This document shows, piece after piece, positions 56,582 to 64,000 of a stretch of DNA of 64,000 bases (its first letter is position 1; each line of letters begins with the position of its first letter). The DNA is from Pseudomonas mendocina (lineage in GTDB: Bacteria > Pseudomonadota > Gammaproteobacteria > Pseudomonadales > Pseudomonadaceae). The stretch spans positions 3,906,001 through 3,970,000 of the forward strand of contig NZ_LR134290.1 of assembly GCF_900636545.1 (NCBI RefSeq), read 5' to 3'. The notes under the pieces are model-generated. The model saw only the letters and a list, made by a program, of their open reading frames with translations. It was not told where the DNA came from and searched no databases. Position numbers and translations under genes: made by a program.

Positions 56582-57823
56582 ATGATCGATCCCAAGCGCG
56601 TGTTGCGCGCCCTCGCCGAACACTGGACGTTGCTCGAACCGCTTTGCGAGCGTTTCGACGCTGGCACCCTGAGCCTGGTCGAGCTGCGCAGCCAGCTCGC
56701 CACGCAGTTGCCCGACGCCACGCCCAGCGACACCACCGCCCTGCTCGACACCTGGATTCGCCTGGACATCCTGGTACCAGTGGCCAAGAGCCCCAACCGT
56801 TTCGAGCTCAACGCGCAGATCCACGATTTTCTCGCCTACCTGCGCCGCGAACACCGCCTCGGCCTTTGCCTAGAGATCGAAGCCTACCTGCGCCACTTGG
56901 AGCGCCTGGCCGGCTACATCCAGGATGCCTTCGAAGTGCGCGACGCCAACGACCTGGCGCGCCAGCTACGCCTGCTCGATATGCGCGTACGCGACGTGCT
57001 GAAGAAACTGGCCAACGACGAACAGGCACTGGTTGGCGTGGCCGACCGCGCCAAGACCTCGGATCGGCAGATTCCCCTGCGCCAACGCTACGCCGAGGTG
57101 CTCGCTACCTGGGACGAATACGTCGAGCCGATGATCCAACTGGTCGCCGCTGACGGCGCCTTCGAGCAGGGCGTGCGCCGCGTCGAACAGGTGCTGCTGC
57201 GCCTGCTCGGTGATCAACAGCGCCTCGGCCAACTGGTCGACGACGACCTGCTGCTGCGTACCCACGCGCGCATCCTGGAAATGCAGACCACCGCCCAGTT
57301 GACCCTGCGCAAGGCGCGCGAGCTGCTGCTGCCGCTGCGCGAGGAAGCCCGTCGGCATAACGCCGTGACCCGTGGCGCCGCACTGGCGCTGTCGGTGATC
57401 CGCAAGAAGGGCATCGACGCCGTACCGCAGGCGGCCATGCCACTGTTCACCCGGCCGCAGAGCAACTTCCTCGGCAGCGCCAGCCAGGTCGAGGCCTACG
57501 TTTATGCACTGGCCCGGTTCGAAGCCAAGCCGGCGCACTTCCCCAAGGCCAGCAACAGCCGCAAGGGCGGCGCGCCCAAGGCACCGAAGACCGCGCGGGA
57601 AATGATCGAGCGCTGCGAACAGGCCCTGCCACTGCCGGATCTGATGACCTGGCTGCTGGAGCAGGAGCCGGAAGGCGCCACCGACGAGCTGCTCTACTGG
57701 TTCTCACGCCTGTCGCGCGAATCGCGCTTCCAGCGTGAACGCCTGGAGCGCCGCCAATACCTGACCCGCGACCATGAGGTCAGCCTTGCCTCCTTTGCCC
57801 TGGTAGGCCAGCCCAATGGCTGA
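56582..57823 (+). CDS. mksF: Condensin subunit MksF (kleisin-like)
   Basis: Kleisin-type subunit of the MksBEF (MukBEF-like) condensin, 413 residues, linking the two heads of MksB and binding MksE. The N-terminal winged-helix region is DPKRVLRALAEHWTLLEPLC; a helical middle and a basic linker (SNSRKGGAPKAPKTAREMI) lead to the C-terminal domain. The ATG at 56582 gives a start typical of the family; earlier in-frame starts are not conserved. It is the first gene of mksF-mksE-mksB. Confidence 0.9.
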   Translation: MIDPKRVLRALAEHWTLLEPLCERFDAGTLSLVELRSQLATQLPDATPSDTTALLDTWIRLDILVPVAKSPNRFELNAQIHDFLAYLRREHRLGLCLEIEAYLRHLERLAGYIQDAFEVRDANDLARQLRLLDMRVRDVLKKLANDEQALVGVADRAKTSDRQIPLRQRYAEVLATWDEYVEPMIQLVAADGAFEQGVRRVEQVLLRLLGDQQRLGQLVDDDLLLRTHARILEMQTTAQLTLRKARELLLPLREEARRHNAVTRGAALALSVIRKKGIDAVPQAAMPLFTRPQSNFLGSASQVEAYVYALARFEAKPAHFPKASNSRKGGAPKAPKTAREMIERCEQALPLPDLMTWLLEQEPEGATDELLYWFSRLSRESRFQRERLERRQYLTRDHEVSLASFALVGQPNG

Positions 57824-57830
57824 GCTGCCC

Positions 57831-57886
57831 GTAGGGTGCGCTGTGCGCACCGCAACCGACGACAGGGTGCGCACAGCGCACCCTAC
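57831..57886. repeat. Inverted repeat inside the mks operon
   Basis: GTAGGGTGCGCTGTGCGCAC (from 57831) and its facing arm GTGCGCACAGCGCACCCTAC (57867-57886) can form a long hairpin with about a 16-base loop in the 84-base gap between mksF and mksE. The arms belong to the same family as 44932. No T run follows, so operon-wide termination is unlikely. Confidence 0.85.
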
Positions 57887-57907
57887 GACTGCCCGTGAGC
57901 ATTGCGT

Positions 57908-58600
57908 ATGAACATCGATCTAAAAGAAATGACCCAGCTCGCGGCCGCTTTCCGCGACCTGTTCAAGGGCTACCACATCTCGCGCAGCGAGCCGGAATGC
58001 TACGCCCAGCTATCCAGCATGCAGGATCAGTATCGCGCGCTGTTCCGCGCTTTAGGCTTCGAGCTGGTGTGCGACCCGCGCGGCTTCTACTACTTCGTGC
58101 CCGAGCAGGTCGCGCCGCAGGTAAACAAGACCGCCCAACGCCTAGCGCTGTTCACCTTCATCCTCGTCGAGCACCTGGCCGACCAGGGCCGCGACCCGCT
58201 CTCCGTGCTCGACGGTGGCAGCATCGGCCGTGACGAGCTGCCGGCGCTGCTGGAGAAGTACCGCGACCTGTTCCTGCAGGCCGAAGTGACCACCTTCGAG
58301 GAGCTGGAAGACAAGATCATCCGCCGTCTCGTGCAGCTTGGTTTCGCCGAGGACAGCAACGGCGTGTACCGCTTCCTGCCGCCGATGCACCGTTTCCTCG
58401 ACGTCTGCCTGTCGGTGCAACACGACCGCGACCTGGCTGCTAGCCTGCACAGCAGCGACCTGCCGTTGCCGGCGCCGGTGCTGCTGGACGATGACGGCGA
58501 CGCCGATCCGCTCGAAGCCGTGGACATCGAAGAATCCGAGGAAGATGCCCTGGCCCGCGCCATGGCCGAAGAACGCGCCGCACAGGAGATGGACGCATGA
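57908..58600 (+). CDS. mksE: Condensin subunit MksE
   Basis: Small accessory subunit of MksBEF, 230 residues. Two winged-helix-like regions, YAQLSSMQDQYRALFRALGF and DELPALLEKYRDLF, are followed by an acidic C-terminus (DDDGDADPLEAVDIEESEED) common in MksE. The ATG at 57908 follows GAGCATTGCGT; a TTG at 57902 is alternative. The stop overlaps mksB as ATGA at 58597-58600, so the two are translated together. Confidence 0.9.
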   Translation: MNIDLKEMTQLAAAFRDLFKGYHISRSEPECYAQLSSMQDQYRALFRALGFELVCDPRGFYYFVPEQVAPQVNKTAQRLALFTFILVEHLADQGRDPLSVLDGGSIGRDELPALLEKYRDLFLQAEVTTFEELEDKIIRRLVQLGFAEDSNGVYRFLPPMHRFLDVCLSVQHDRDLAASLHSSDLPLPAPVLLDDDGDADPLEAVDIEESEEDALARAMAEERAAQEMDA

Positions 58601-61428
58601 GCCAGGAACGCTACGGCATCCGCCGCTTCGCCCTGCTGAACACTGCCGGCTACAGCCTCGGCCTGTTCCCACTGGAAAACCCGCTGTCGGTCTACGGCGC
58701 CAACAACCTGGGCAAATCCGCCTCGATCAACGCCCTGCAGTTCCCCATCCTGGCGCGCATGTCGGACATGAGCTTCGGCAAGTACAGCCTGGAAGCCTCG
58801 CGCAAGTTCTACTTCGCCAGCGACACCAGCTACATCCTCGTCGAAGTCGCCCTGCCCCACGGCCCACACGTGATCGGCGTGGCTGGTCGCGGCCCAGGTG
58901 GCGGTTTCGGCCACCAGTTCTTCGCCTACGCCGGCGAGCTGGATCTGGAGCACTATCAGCAAAACGGCACCTGCCTGCGTCAGCGCGAACTGTTCAAGAA
59001 CCTCGGCCAGGCCGGCATCACTGCCTACGAACTGAAGCCCGACGAACTGCGTCGCCTGCTGGTCGGCGGCCACACCAGTATCCCGCTGGATCTGACCCTG
59101 ATCCCGCTGCGCTCGACCAGCGAGCAGAGCCTGAAGACCTTCCGCGCGCTGTTCATCAATCTGCTGCACATGCGTGAAATCACTGCGGCCAAGCTCAAGC
59201 AGCTGTTCCTTGATGCCTTCGAGCACAGCCTGCGCTCGGGCAGCGTCGACTACATCGCCGCCACCGAGGAAGCCTTCCGCGACGTGCGCCGCATGGAGCA
59301 GGACTACCAGGCCCTGGTCACTGCCGGCCCGCTGATCGAGGCACTGGCTTCGGGCGTAGCCCAGCGCGAAGTGCTGCGCGGCAAGCTGCATCGCCTGTCG
59401 CCGCTGCTCGACAACCTGCTCGGCACCTGGCACGACTACGCCGATGCACGCAAGGAAGAGCTGGTGATCCAGGCCGAGCACTACAAGAACGAGCAGGACG
59501 GCTTGCAGAACGAGCAACGCGGCGGCACCGCCGAGCTGATGCGCCTGGAGCGCGAGATCAGCGAGATTCAGCGCTGGCTGGGCGAACTATCGGTGCTGAA
59601 GAACCGCTTCGCCCTGGTGGAAAACGCCAAGGTGCTGGAGGAGCAACTGCTCGCCGCCAAGGATGCCCACGACGAACTGGCCGGCGCCCTGGCGCAGTCG
59701 CGGCAGTTCTCCAGCGAAGACCTGGACGAGCGCCTGCGTGATCTGGAAAAACGCCTCAAGTCGGTCAAGCAGCAGCTCGATCACGCCGACAACAACAGCT
59801 ACTCGCGCCTGCGCGAGGAGTTCAGCCAACAGGACGTCGACCGCCTGATGCGCCTGTTCAACGGCCAGCTGTTCAGCCTGCCGCTGGGCGAGAAAGGTAT
59901 CCAGGCCGAGGGCGACGACTGGGTCAAGGCGGTCGAAGCGGTGCTGGATCGCTTCAAGGGCGATACCTTCGCCGTACCGGGCCTGTCCATCGACCTCAGC
60001 CATATCGAACCTCCGGCGCTTCAGGCACTAGCCGACCGCGCCGCCCTGCGTGACCAGAAGGATCGCCTGGAGCGCGAGCTCAAGCAGCTCAAGACCCAGC
60101 AGTCGGTGGCCGCCGACCGCGCCGCCAGCAAGGCCCAGGCCGAAACGCTGTACCAGGCCGTGCTGGACGCGCAGAAAGCGCTGGAAGACTTCCGCAAGAG
60201 CCAGACCCTGGCCGCCGAGGAACCGCAGAAACTGGAGCGTCTGGCCGAACTGGAAGGCGCCCAGGACGAACTCAAGCGTGCCAGCGATGCCTTCGCCGAG
60301 CGTGTGCAGCAACTGTCCGCCAAGCTGCAACTGGTCGGCCGTCAACTGGCCGATCTGGAAGCCAAGGAACGCACCCTGGAAGATGCCCTGCGTCGTCGCC
60401 AATTGCTGCCTGCCGACCTGCCTTTCGGCACACCGTTCATGGAGCCGGTGGATGACTCGCTGGACAATCTGCTGCCGCTACTGAACGACTATCAGGACAC
60501 CTGGCAGGCGCTGCAGCGCATCGACAACCAGATCGAAGCGCTCTACGCCCAGGTACGCCTGAAAGGGGTGGCCAAGTTCGACAGCGAAGACGATGTCGAG
60601 CGCCGCCTGCAACTCTTGGTCAACGCCTACGCCCATCGCCAGGATGAGGCGCTTACCCTAGCCAAAGCGCGCCGCGCGGCGGTCACCGATATCGCCCGTA
60701 CCCTGCGCAATATCCGCAGCGACTACGACAACCTGGAACACCAGTTGGCGCTGTTCAACCGCGAGATCAACAAGCGCCAGGTGTCCAACCTGCAGAGCTT
60801 CCGCATCGTCCTGGCACCGAACAAGGAAGCCCTGCGGCATATCGACCAGATCATCCACAGCGCCGGCCAGTACGAGGAAGGCGAAACCCTGTCGGTGTTC
60901 GACCTGTCGCAATCGGCTGAGCAGGACGCCAAGAACGAGGAAGCCAAGGACTACCTGTCGCGCCTGGTCGCCGCCAACGGCAACCAGCTGGGCCTGAAGG
61001 ATCTGTTCGAACTGGCCTTCGAGATCACCAAGGTACATGGCCAGCCGGTGATTCACACCGATATCGATGGCGCGGCCTCCAACGGCACCACCATGACCAT
61101 CAAGGCGCTGACCAACATGTACCTGCTGCTGCATCTGATGGATCGCGAGCAGGCCGGGCGCGTGCGTCTGCCTTACTACCTCGACGAGGCGGCGGACATC
61201 GACGAACGCAACCAGCAGGCCCTGATCGAGACCAGCCTGCAGCTTGGCTTCGTGCCGATCCTGGCCTCGGTCAAGCCACAGGTCTCGGCTCACGTGGCCA
61301 TCGATCTGGAGGGTGGCAGCGGCCCCAACGGCATCTATATCGACGAGGCGGACTGGAAATTCATCAAGCCGCGCGAAAGTGCCAAGGCGCAGGCGGCTCA
61401 GCAGGAAGAAGCCACCGAGCCCGCCTGA
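58597..61428 (+). CDS. mksB: Condensin subunit MksB (SMC-like ATPase)
   Basis: SMC-like ATPase of the Mks condensin, 943 residues. Walker A is GANNLGKS at residues 34-41, in the RecF/SMC type. Two coiled coils (about 200-420 and 480-760), shorter than in MukB (1486), flank a hinge near 430-470. Walker B is YYLDEAADIDERN near the end. It acts on chromosome structure or, in systems with the MksG nuclease, in plasmid restriction. No mksG follows; the next gene converges. A strong terminator is at 61510. Confidence 0.92.
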   Translation: MSQERYGIRRFALLNTAGYSLGLFPLENPLSVYGANNLGKSASINALQFPILARMSDMSFGKYSLEASRKFYFASDTSYILVEVALPHGPHVIGVAGRGPGGGFGHQFFAYAGELDLEHYQQNGTCLRQRELFKNLGQAGITAYELKPDELRRLLVGGHTSIPLDLTLIPLRSTSEQSLKTFRALFINLLHMREITAAKLKQLFLDAFEHSLRSGSVDYIAATEEAFRDVRRMEQDYQALVTAGPLIEALASGVAQREVLRGKLHRLSPLLDNLLGTWHDYADARKEELVIQAEHYKNEQDGLQNEQRGGTAELMRLEREISEIQRWLGELSVLKNRFALVENAKVLEEQLLAAKDAHDELAGALAQSRQFSSEDLDERLRDLEKRLKSVKQQLDHADNNSYSRLREEFSQQDVDRLMRLFNGQLFSLPLGEKGIQAEGDDWVKAVEAVLDRFKGDTFAVPGLSIDLSHIEPPALQALADRAALRDQKDRLERELKQLKTQQSVAADRAASKAQAETLYQAVLDAQKALEDFRKSQTLAAEEPQKLERLAELEGAQDELKRASDAFAERVQQLSAKLQLVGRQLADLEAKERTLEDALRRRQLLPADLPFGTPFMEPVDDSLDNLLPLLNDYQDTWQALQRIDNQIEALYAQVRLKGVAKFDSEDDVERRLQLLVNAYAHRQDEALTLAKARRAAVTDIARTLRNIRSDYDNLEHQLALFNREINKRQVSNLQSFRIVLAPNKEALRHIDQIIHSAGQYEEGETLSVFDLSQSAEQDAKNEEAKDYLSRLVAANGNQLGLKDLFELAFEITKVHGQPVIHTDIDGAASNGTTMTIKALTNMYLLLHLMDREQAGRVRLPYYLDEAADIDERNQQALIETSLQLGFVPILASVKPQVSAHVAIDLEGGSGPNGIYIDEADWKFIKPRESAKAQAAQQEEATEPA

Positions 61429-61431
61429 CTC

Positions 61432-61493
61432 GTCGCGGCTAAAGCCCCTCCCACGGTACCGGATGCAACTGTAGGAGGGGCTTTAGCCGCGAG
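61432..61493. repeat. Inverted pair of dispersed repeats after mksB
   Basis: TCGCGGCTAAAGCCCCTCCC (from 61432) faces GTAGGAGGGGCTTTAGCCGC (from 61471) with a 17-base spacer. This is the best-preserved copy of the family at 40503 and 51225, and its order is reversed compared with 40503. Confidence 0.9.
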
Positions 61494-61509
61494 CCTTTAT
61501 AGCCGCAAA

Positions 61510-61544
61510 AATGAAAGGGGCCGCTCACTGCGGCCCCTTTCATT
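61510..61544. terminator. Bidirectional terminator between mksB and pqiB
   Basis: A perfect 15-base stem: AATGAAAGGGGCCGC (61510-61524), loop TCACT, GCGGCCCCTTTCATT (61530-61544), between two converging genes. It is A-rich on one side and T-rich on the other, so it should work in both directions. Confidence 0.92.
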
Positions 61545-61556
61545 TCTATGATTGTC

Positions 61557-63860
61557 TCACTGCTCCAGCACGATCTTCGGCGCCCATTGCATCCAGGCTT
61601 CCTGCGGCTCGTCGAACAAGGCAAACGTCTGCCCCGGCTGAGCCGGCCCGCCCATTTCCGGATTGTTCGGCGTGGCAAAAGCAATACCGCCTTCGAGCAA
61701 CGCCTCCAGCGATTCGGTACGAACCTTGACGCCCTTGAACAGCCCGGCATCCACGCCGATGCCACTGGCATTCCAGAAGCGGCTGCCCGAGCGCACCAAC
61801 GGCGCATAGCGTGGCTCGATCAGCACATGGATCAGCACACGATCCGAGGTCGGCCCCAGCCCGAAATCCACCACTTTGCCCACCGGCACCTCACGGTAGC
61901 TGACGATCACCCCCGGCTTGATCGAACCACGCCGCGGGGCGCTCAGCACCAGTCGTAAACCTTCTTCGCGCACAGCCTGATTCGGGGCGCTGGCCAGCGC
62001 GGTGAACTCGCTACGGCGTGGCCCCTTCAGGCCAGCAGGCTGCACCTCCAGATATTGGCCGCTGACTAGCGTGCCGAGATTCGCTGCACGGGTCAGACTC
62101 AACTCCGGCTTCACCACCCAGAATTGCGTACCCTCGCGGGCAATCTGCTCGGTGGCCTGAGTAATGCGCACATTCAGGATCACCGCCTGCAGGTCATCGG
62201 TCAGGCTCAGGTTCTCCACCTTGCCGACCTCCAGGCCCTTGTAGCGCACGAGCGTACCTGGTTGCAGACCGTCGCCGTCACTGACGCGAATACTGATCTG
62301 CTGCCCCAGTTGCAAGGCGCTTTCACGATCCGCGTGCAGCGCAAAGCGCTGCACCTGGCGGTTCGATCTGGTGGCCTGTAGATCCGGTGTCTCGAAAGCG
62401 ATACCACCGGCCAGTAAGGTCTGCAGCGACTCGCTCTTGACCTCGACACCCGATAACCCGCCCTTGAGGGTGATGCCGCTGGCATTCCAGAACCGTGTAG
62501 AGGTATTCACCAGGTGCACGTAGTCCGGCTCGATATGCACCCCTAGTACGACCTGGCTGTTGTCGCGGCCCAGCTGGTAACTCTGCACCGAGCCCACCTT
62601 GATCTGGCGATAGAGCACCGGGCTGCCAACCTCGATAGAGCCTAACTGATCGGTAAACAGCACCAGATGCAAGCCCGGCGCGCCCAGGTCCAAAGGCGGG
62701 GCCTTGCTGCGTGCGACGAAGTTGCGCGCTGGCGGCTTGCCCTTCTCACCCGGCCGCACAGCGATGTAGTTACCCTTGACCAAGGCTTCTAGGCCGGTGA
62801 TGCCGGCCAGGGAAATGGACGGCTTGACCACCCAGAACTCCGATCCTTCGACCAGATACTCCTCGGCCAAGGGGTTGATGGTTAGCTCGGCAGTAGCGCT
62901 GTTGAGGTCACGATCGACCTTCATGGTTTTCAGCGAGCCGACCTGGATACCCTTGTACATCACGGGCGTACGGCCTTCCTGCAGCCCCTCGAAATCGGTC
63001 AGCGTTACCACGACCTTGATCCCGGCCTGGGCTTCGTCGTAATCCTCGTAAAGGCGGAACGGCAGCGACGGGTCGGTGGGCGGGCTGTCCTTGCGGTGCT
63101 CGGGCGTTGCGAAGGCAATGCCGCCGGCGACGATACTGGCTAGCGACTCGCTGCGTAGCTTGAACCCCGACAGGTCAGCATCGACACTGATGCCACTGGC
63201 ATTCCAGAAACGCGTATGTTTGCGCACCAGGTTGGCATAGGCCGGCTCGATGAACACCTTCACTTCGACCGTGCTCTGGTCCTCTCCCAAGGTGTAGCTC
63301 TTCACCCGGCCAACCTGAATCTGCCGATAGAATACCGGGCTATCACGGTTGAGCGAGCCAAGCCGCTCTGCCTTCAGCGTCAGGTGCAATCCGGGTACGT
63401 CATCGCCCATCGGTGGCTCATGAGCCAATGCGGTAAAGCTCTTGCTCGGCTCGCCGTCGCCCGGGCTGAAGGTGATGTAGTTGCCTGAGACCAGCGTCTC
63501 CAGACCACTGATCCCCGCCAGGCTGACATTCGGTTTGACCAGCCAGAAACGTGTGCCGCTGCGCAGGTACTGCTCGAGCTCCTGGTTCACTTCCAGCTTC
63601 GCCACGACGCCGCGGTTCTTCTCGCTATCATCGAGGCTGATGGCCGTGACCTTGCCCACCGCCATGCCCTTGTACATCAGCTCGGTCTTGCCGGCCTGGA
63701 TACCCTCACCGCTGGCGAAGATCAGTTCGACTTGGATACCTGCGTCGCTATAGGCACGCCAGGCCAGCCAGCCACCGATCATCAAGGCGATCAGAGGCAA
63801 CACCCAGATAGCTGACCAGTTCGAAGCAGGGCGCGTCTTGGCCAGAGGCAGGTCAGTCAT
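61557..63860 (-). CDS. pqiB: PqiB-type MCE-domain intermembrane transport protein
   Basis: Inner-membrane-anchored periplasmic protein of 767 residues thought to form a channel for lipids between membranes. One helix (about 16-36) precedes six MCE domains, of alternating type: the odd domains end in RFWLVKP / EFWVVKP / QFWVVKP, the even ones in RFWNASGI. E. coli PqiB has three and LetB seven. ATG at 63860 overlaps the pqiA stop by eight bases. No pqiC is found downstream, as mksB converges. Confidence 0.93.
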   Translation of the reverse strand: MTDLPLAKTRPASNWSAIWVLPLIALMIGGWLAWRAYSDAGIQVELIFASGEGIQAGKTELMYKGMAVGKVTAISLDDSEKNRGVVAKLEVNQELEQYLRSGTRFWLVKPNVSLAGISGLETLVSGNYITFSPGDGEPSKSFTALAHEPPMGDDVPGLHLTLKAERLGSLNRDSPVFYRQIQVGRVKSYTLGEDQSTVEVKVFIEPAYANLVRKHTRFWNASGISVDADLSGFKLRSESLASIVAGGIAFATPEHRKDSPPTDPSLPFRLYEDYDEAQAGIKVVVTLTDFEGLQEGRTPVMYKGIQVGSLKTMKVDRDLNSATAELTINPLAEEYLVEGSEFWVVKPSISLAGITGLEALVKGNYIAVRPGEKGKPPARNFVARSKAPPLDLGAPGLHLVLFTDQLGSIEVGSPVLYRQIKVGSVQSYQLGRDNSQVVLGVHIEPDYVHLVNTSTRFWNASGITLKGGLSGVEVKSESLQTLLAGGIAFETPDLQATRSNRQVQRFALHADRESALQLGQQISIRVSDGDGLQPGTLVRYKGLEVGKVENLSLTDDLQAVILNVRITQATEQIAREGTQFWVVKPELSLTRAANLGTLVSGQYLEVQPAGLKGPRRSEFTALASAPNQAVREEGLRLVLSAPRRGSIKPGVIVSYREVPVGKVVDFGLGPTSDRVLIHVLIEPRYAPLVRSGSRFWNASGIGVDAGLFKGVKVRTESLEALLEGGIAFATPNNPEMGGPAQPGQTFALFDEPQEAWMQWAPKIVLEQ

Positions 63861-64000
63861 GGTCGGTTTCCGTGTTGTCCCAAATAAGGCGAGGGTCGAA
63901 AGTCAGGGCTGCCAGCATGGTTAGGATTACCACACTGGCAAAGGCCGCGGCGCCGACGCCAGCTTCGATACTGGCCAGGCTGCCAAAATTCACCAGCGCC
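63853..64000 (-). CDS. pqiA: PqiA-type membrane protein (C-terminal end only)
   Basis: The last 48 codons of a gene that runs off the window. The peptide, with helix AFASVVILTMLAALTFDPRL and IEAGVGAAAF, followed by IWDNTETDHD, matches the C-terminus of PqiA paraquat-inducible proteins. The TGA at 63853-63855 overlaps the pqiB ATG by eight bases, so translation is coupled. PqiA, an eight-helix inner-membrane protein, partners PqiB in the lipid transport complex. Confidence 0.88.
   Translation of the reverse strand, partial: ALVNFGSLASIEAGVGAAAFASVVILTMLAALTFDPRLIWDNTETDHD

Noticed and set aside
58090..59517. A 475-codon minus-strand frame across mksE and mksB
   Set aside because: It spans the junction of two well-supported genes, has no motif, and is a shadow of their codons.

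Overview
The window is high-GC chromosomal DNA of a Pseudomonas species. Gene content and order fit the P. mendocina / P. oleovorans (Ectopseudomonas) side of the genus: RhlB next to a DauA-like oxidase, a pcs - aap - carboxylesterase - acyl-CoA ligase block, fhpR-fhp-nnrS, psi-rimI, mksFEB and pqiAB are all familiar pseudomonad neighbourhoods. I see no rRNA, tRNA, CRISPR array, prophage or insertion sequence. This is core genome broken up by small dispersed palindromic repeats.

Layout. 1-1.5 kb: a truncated bacteriohemerythrin behind an Anr-type site, and the rRNA methylase RlmF. 1.6-12 kb (minus strand): an anion permease, a periplasmic binding protein, then a run from an Lrp-type regulator through sbcD, a GNAT, a diguanylate cyclase, a lipoprotein and sbcC to an isochorismatase-like hydrolase; sbcD and sbcC are split by three unrelated genes. 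12-19 kb: a frameshifted YjeH-type amino-acid exporter, an orphan membrane-anchored TAXI protein, YejK, a glutaredoxin, a GST-like protein, phosphatidylcholine synthase overlapped by a GIY-YIG protein, and an NTF2-like protein. 19-24.8 kb: a GlxA-type regulator and the aapJQMP amino-acid ABC operon, with a good sigma-54 promoter, hairpins after aapJ and a frameshift at the end of aapM. 24.8-32.9 kb (plus strand): carboxylesterase, acyl-CoA ligase, a cNMP-domain diguanylate cyclase, an M19 dipeptidase, RhlB and a DauA-like FAD enzyme.

32.9-36 kb holds manganese-related membrane genes: MntP behind a yybP-ykoY riboswitch, and a TerC/Alx protein. 36-40.5 kb: DNA polymerase II, a truncated globin, an FKBP isomerase and a methyltransferase. 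40.5-45 kb is a nitric-oxide detoxification unit (NorR/FhpR-type activator, divergent flavohemoglobin, a small membrane protein and NnrS). 45-46.4 kb: rimI with the cryptic psi-like replicase subunit upstream. 46.5-48.5 kb: an AraC/GlxA regulator and a dienelactone hydrolase. 48.5-51 kb: the carboxynorspermidine route to spermidine-type polyamines.

The least understood part is 51.2-56.3 kb: four tightly packed genes for exported beta-rich proteins that share a motif right after the signal peptide. Divergent from them lies mksFEB (56.6-61.4 kb), a MukBEF-like condensin with no MksG nuclease gene beside it, and the window ends in pqiAB, an MCE-type lipid-transport system. At least three families of short palindromic repeats sit in the intergenic gaps, and several real rho-independent terminators separate convergent units.
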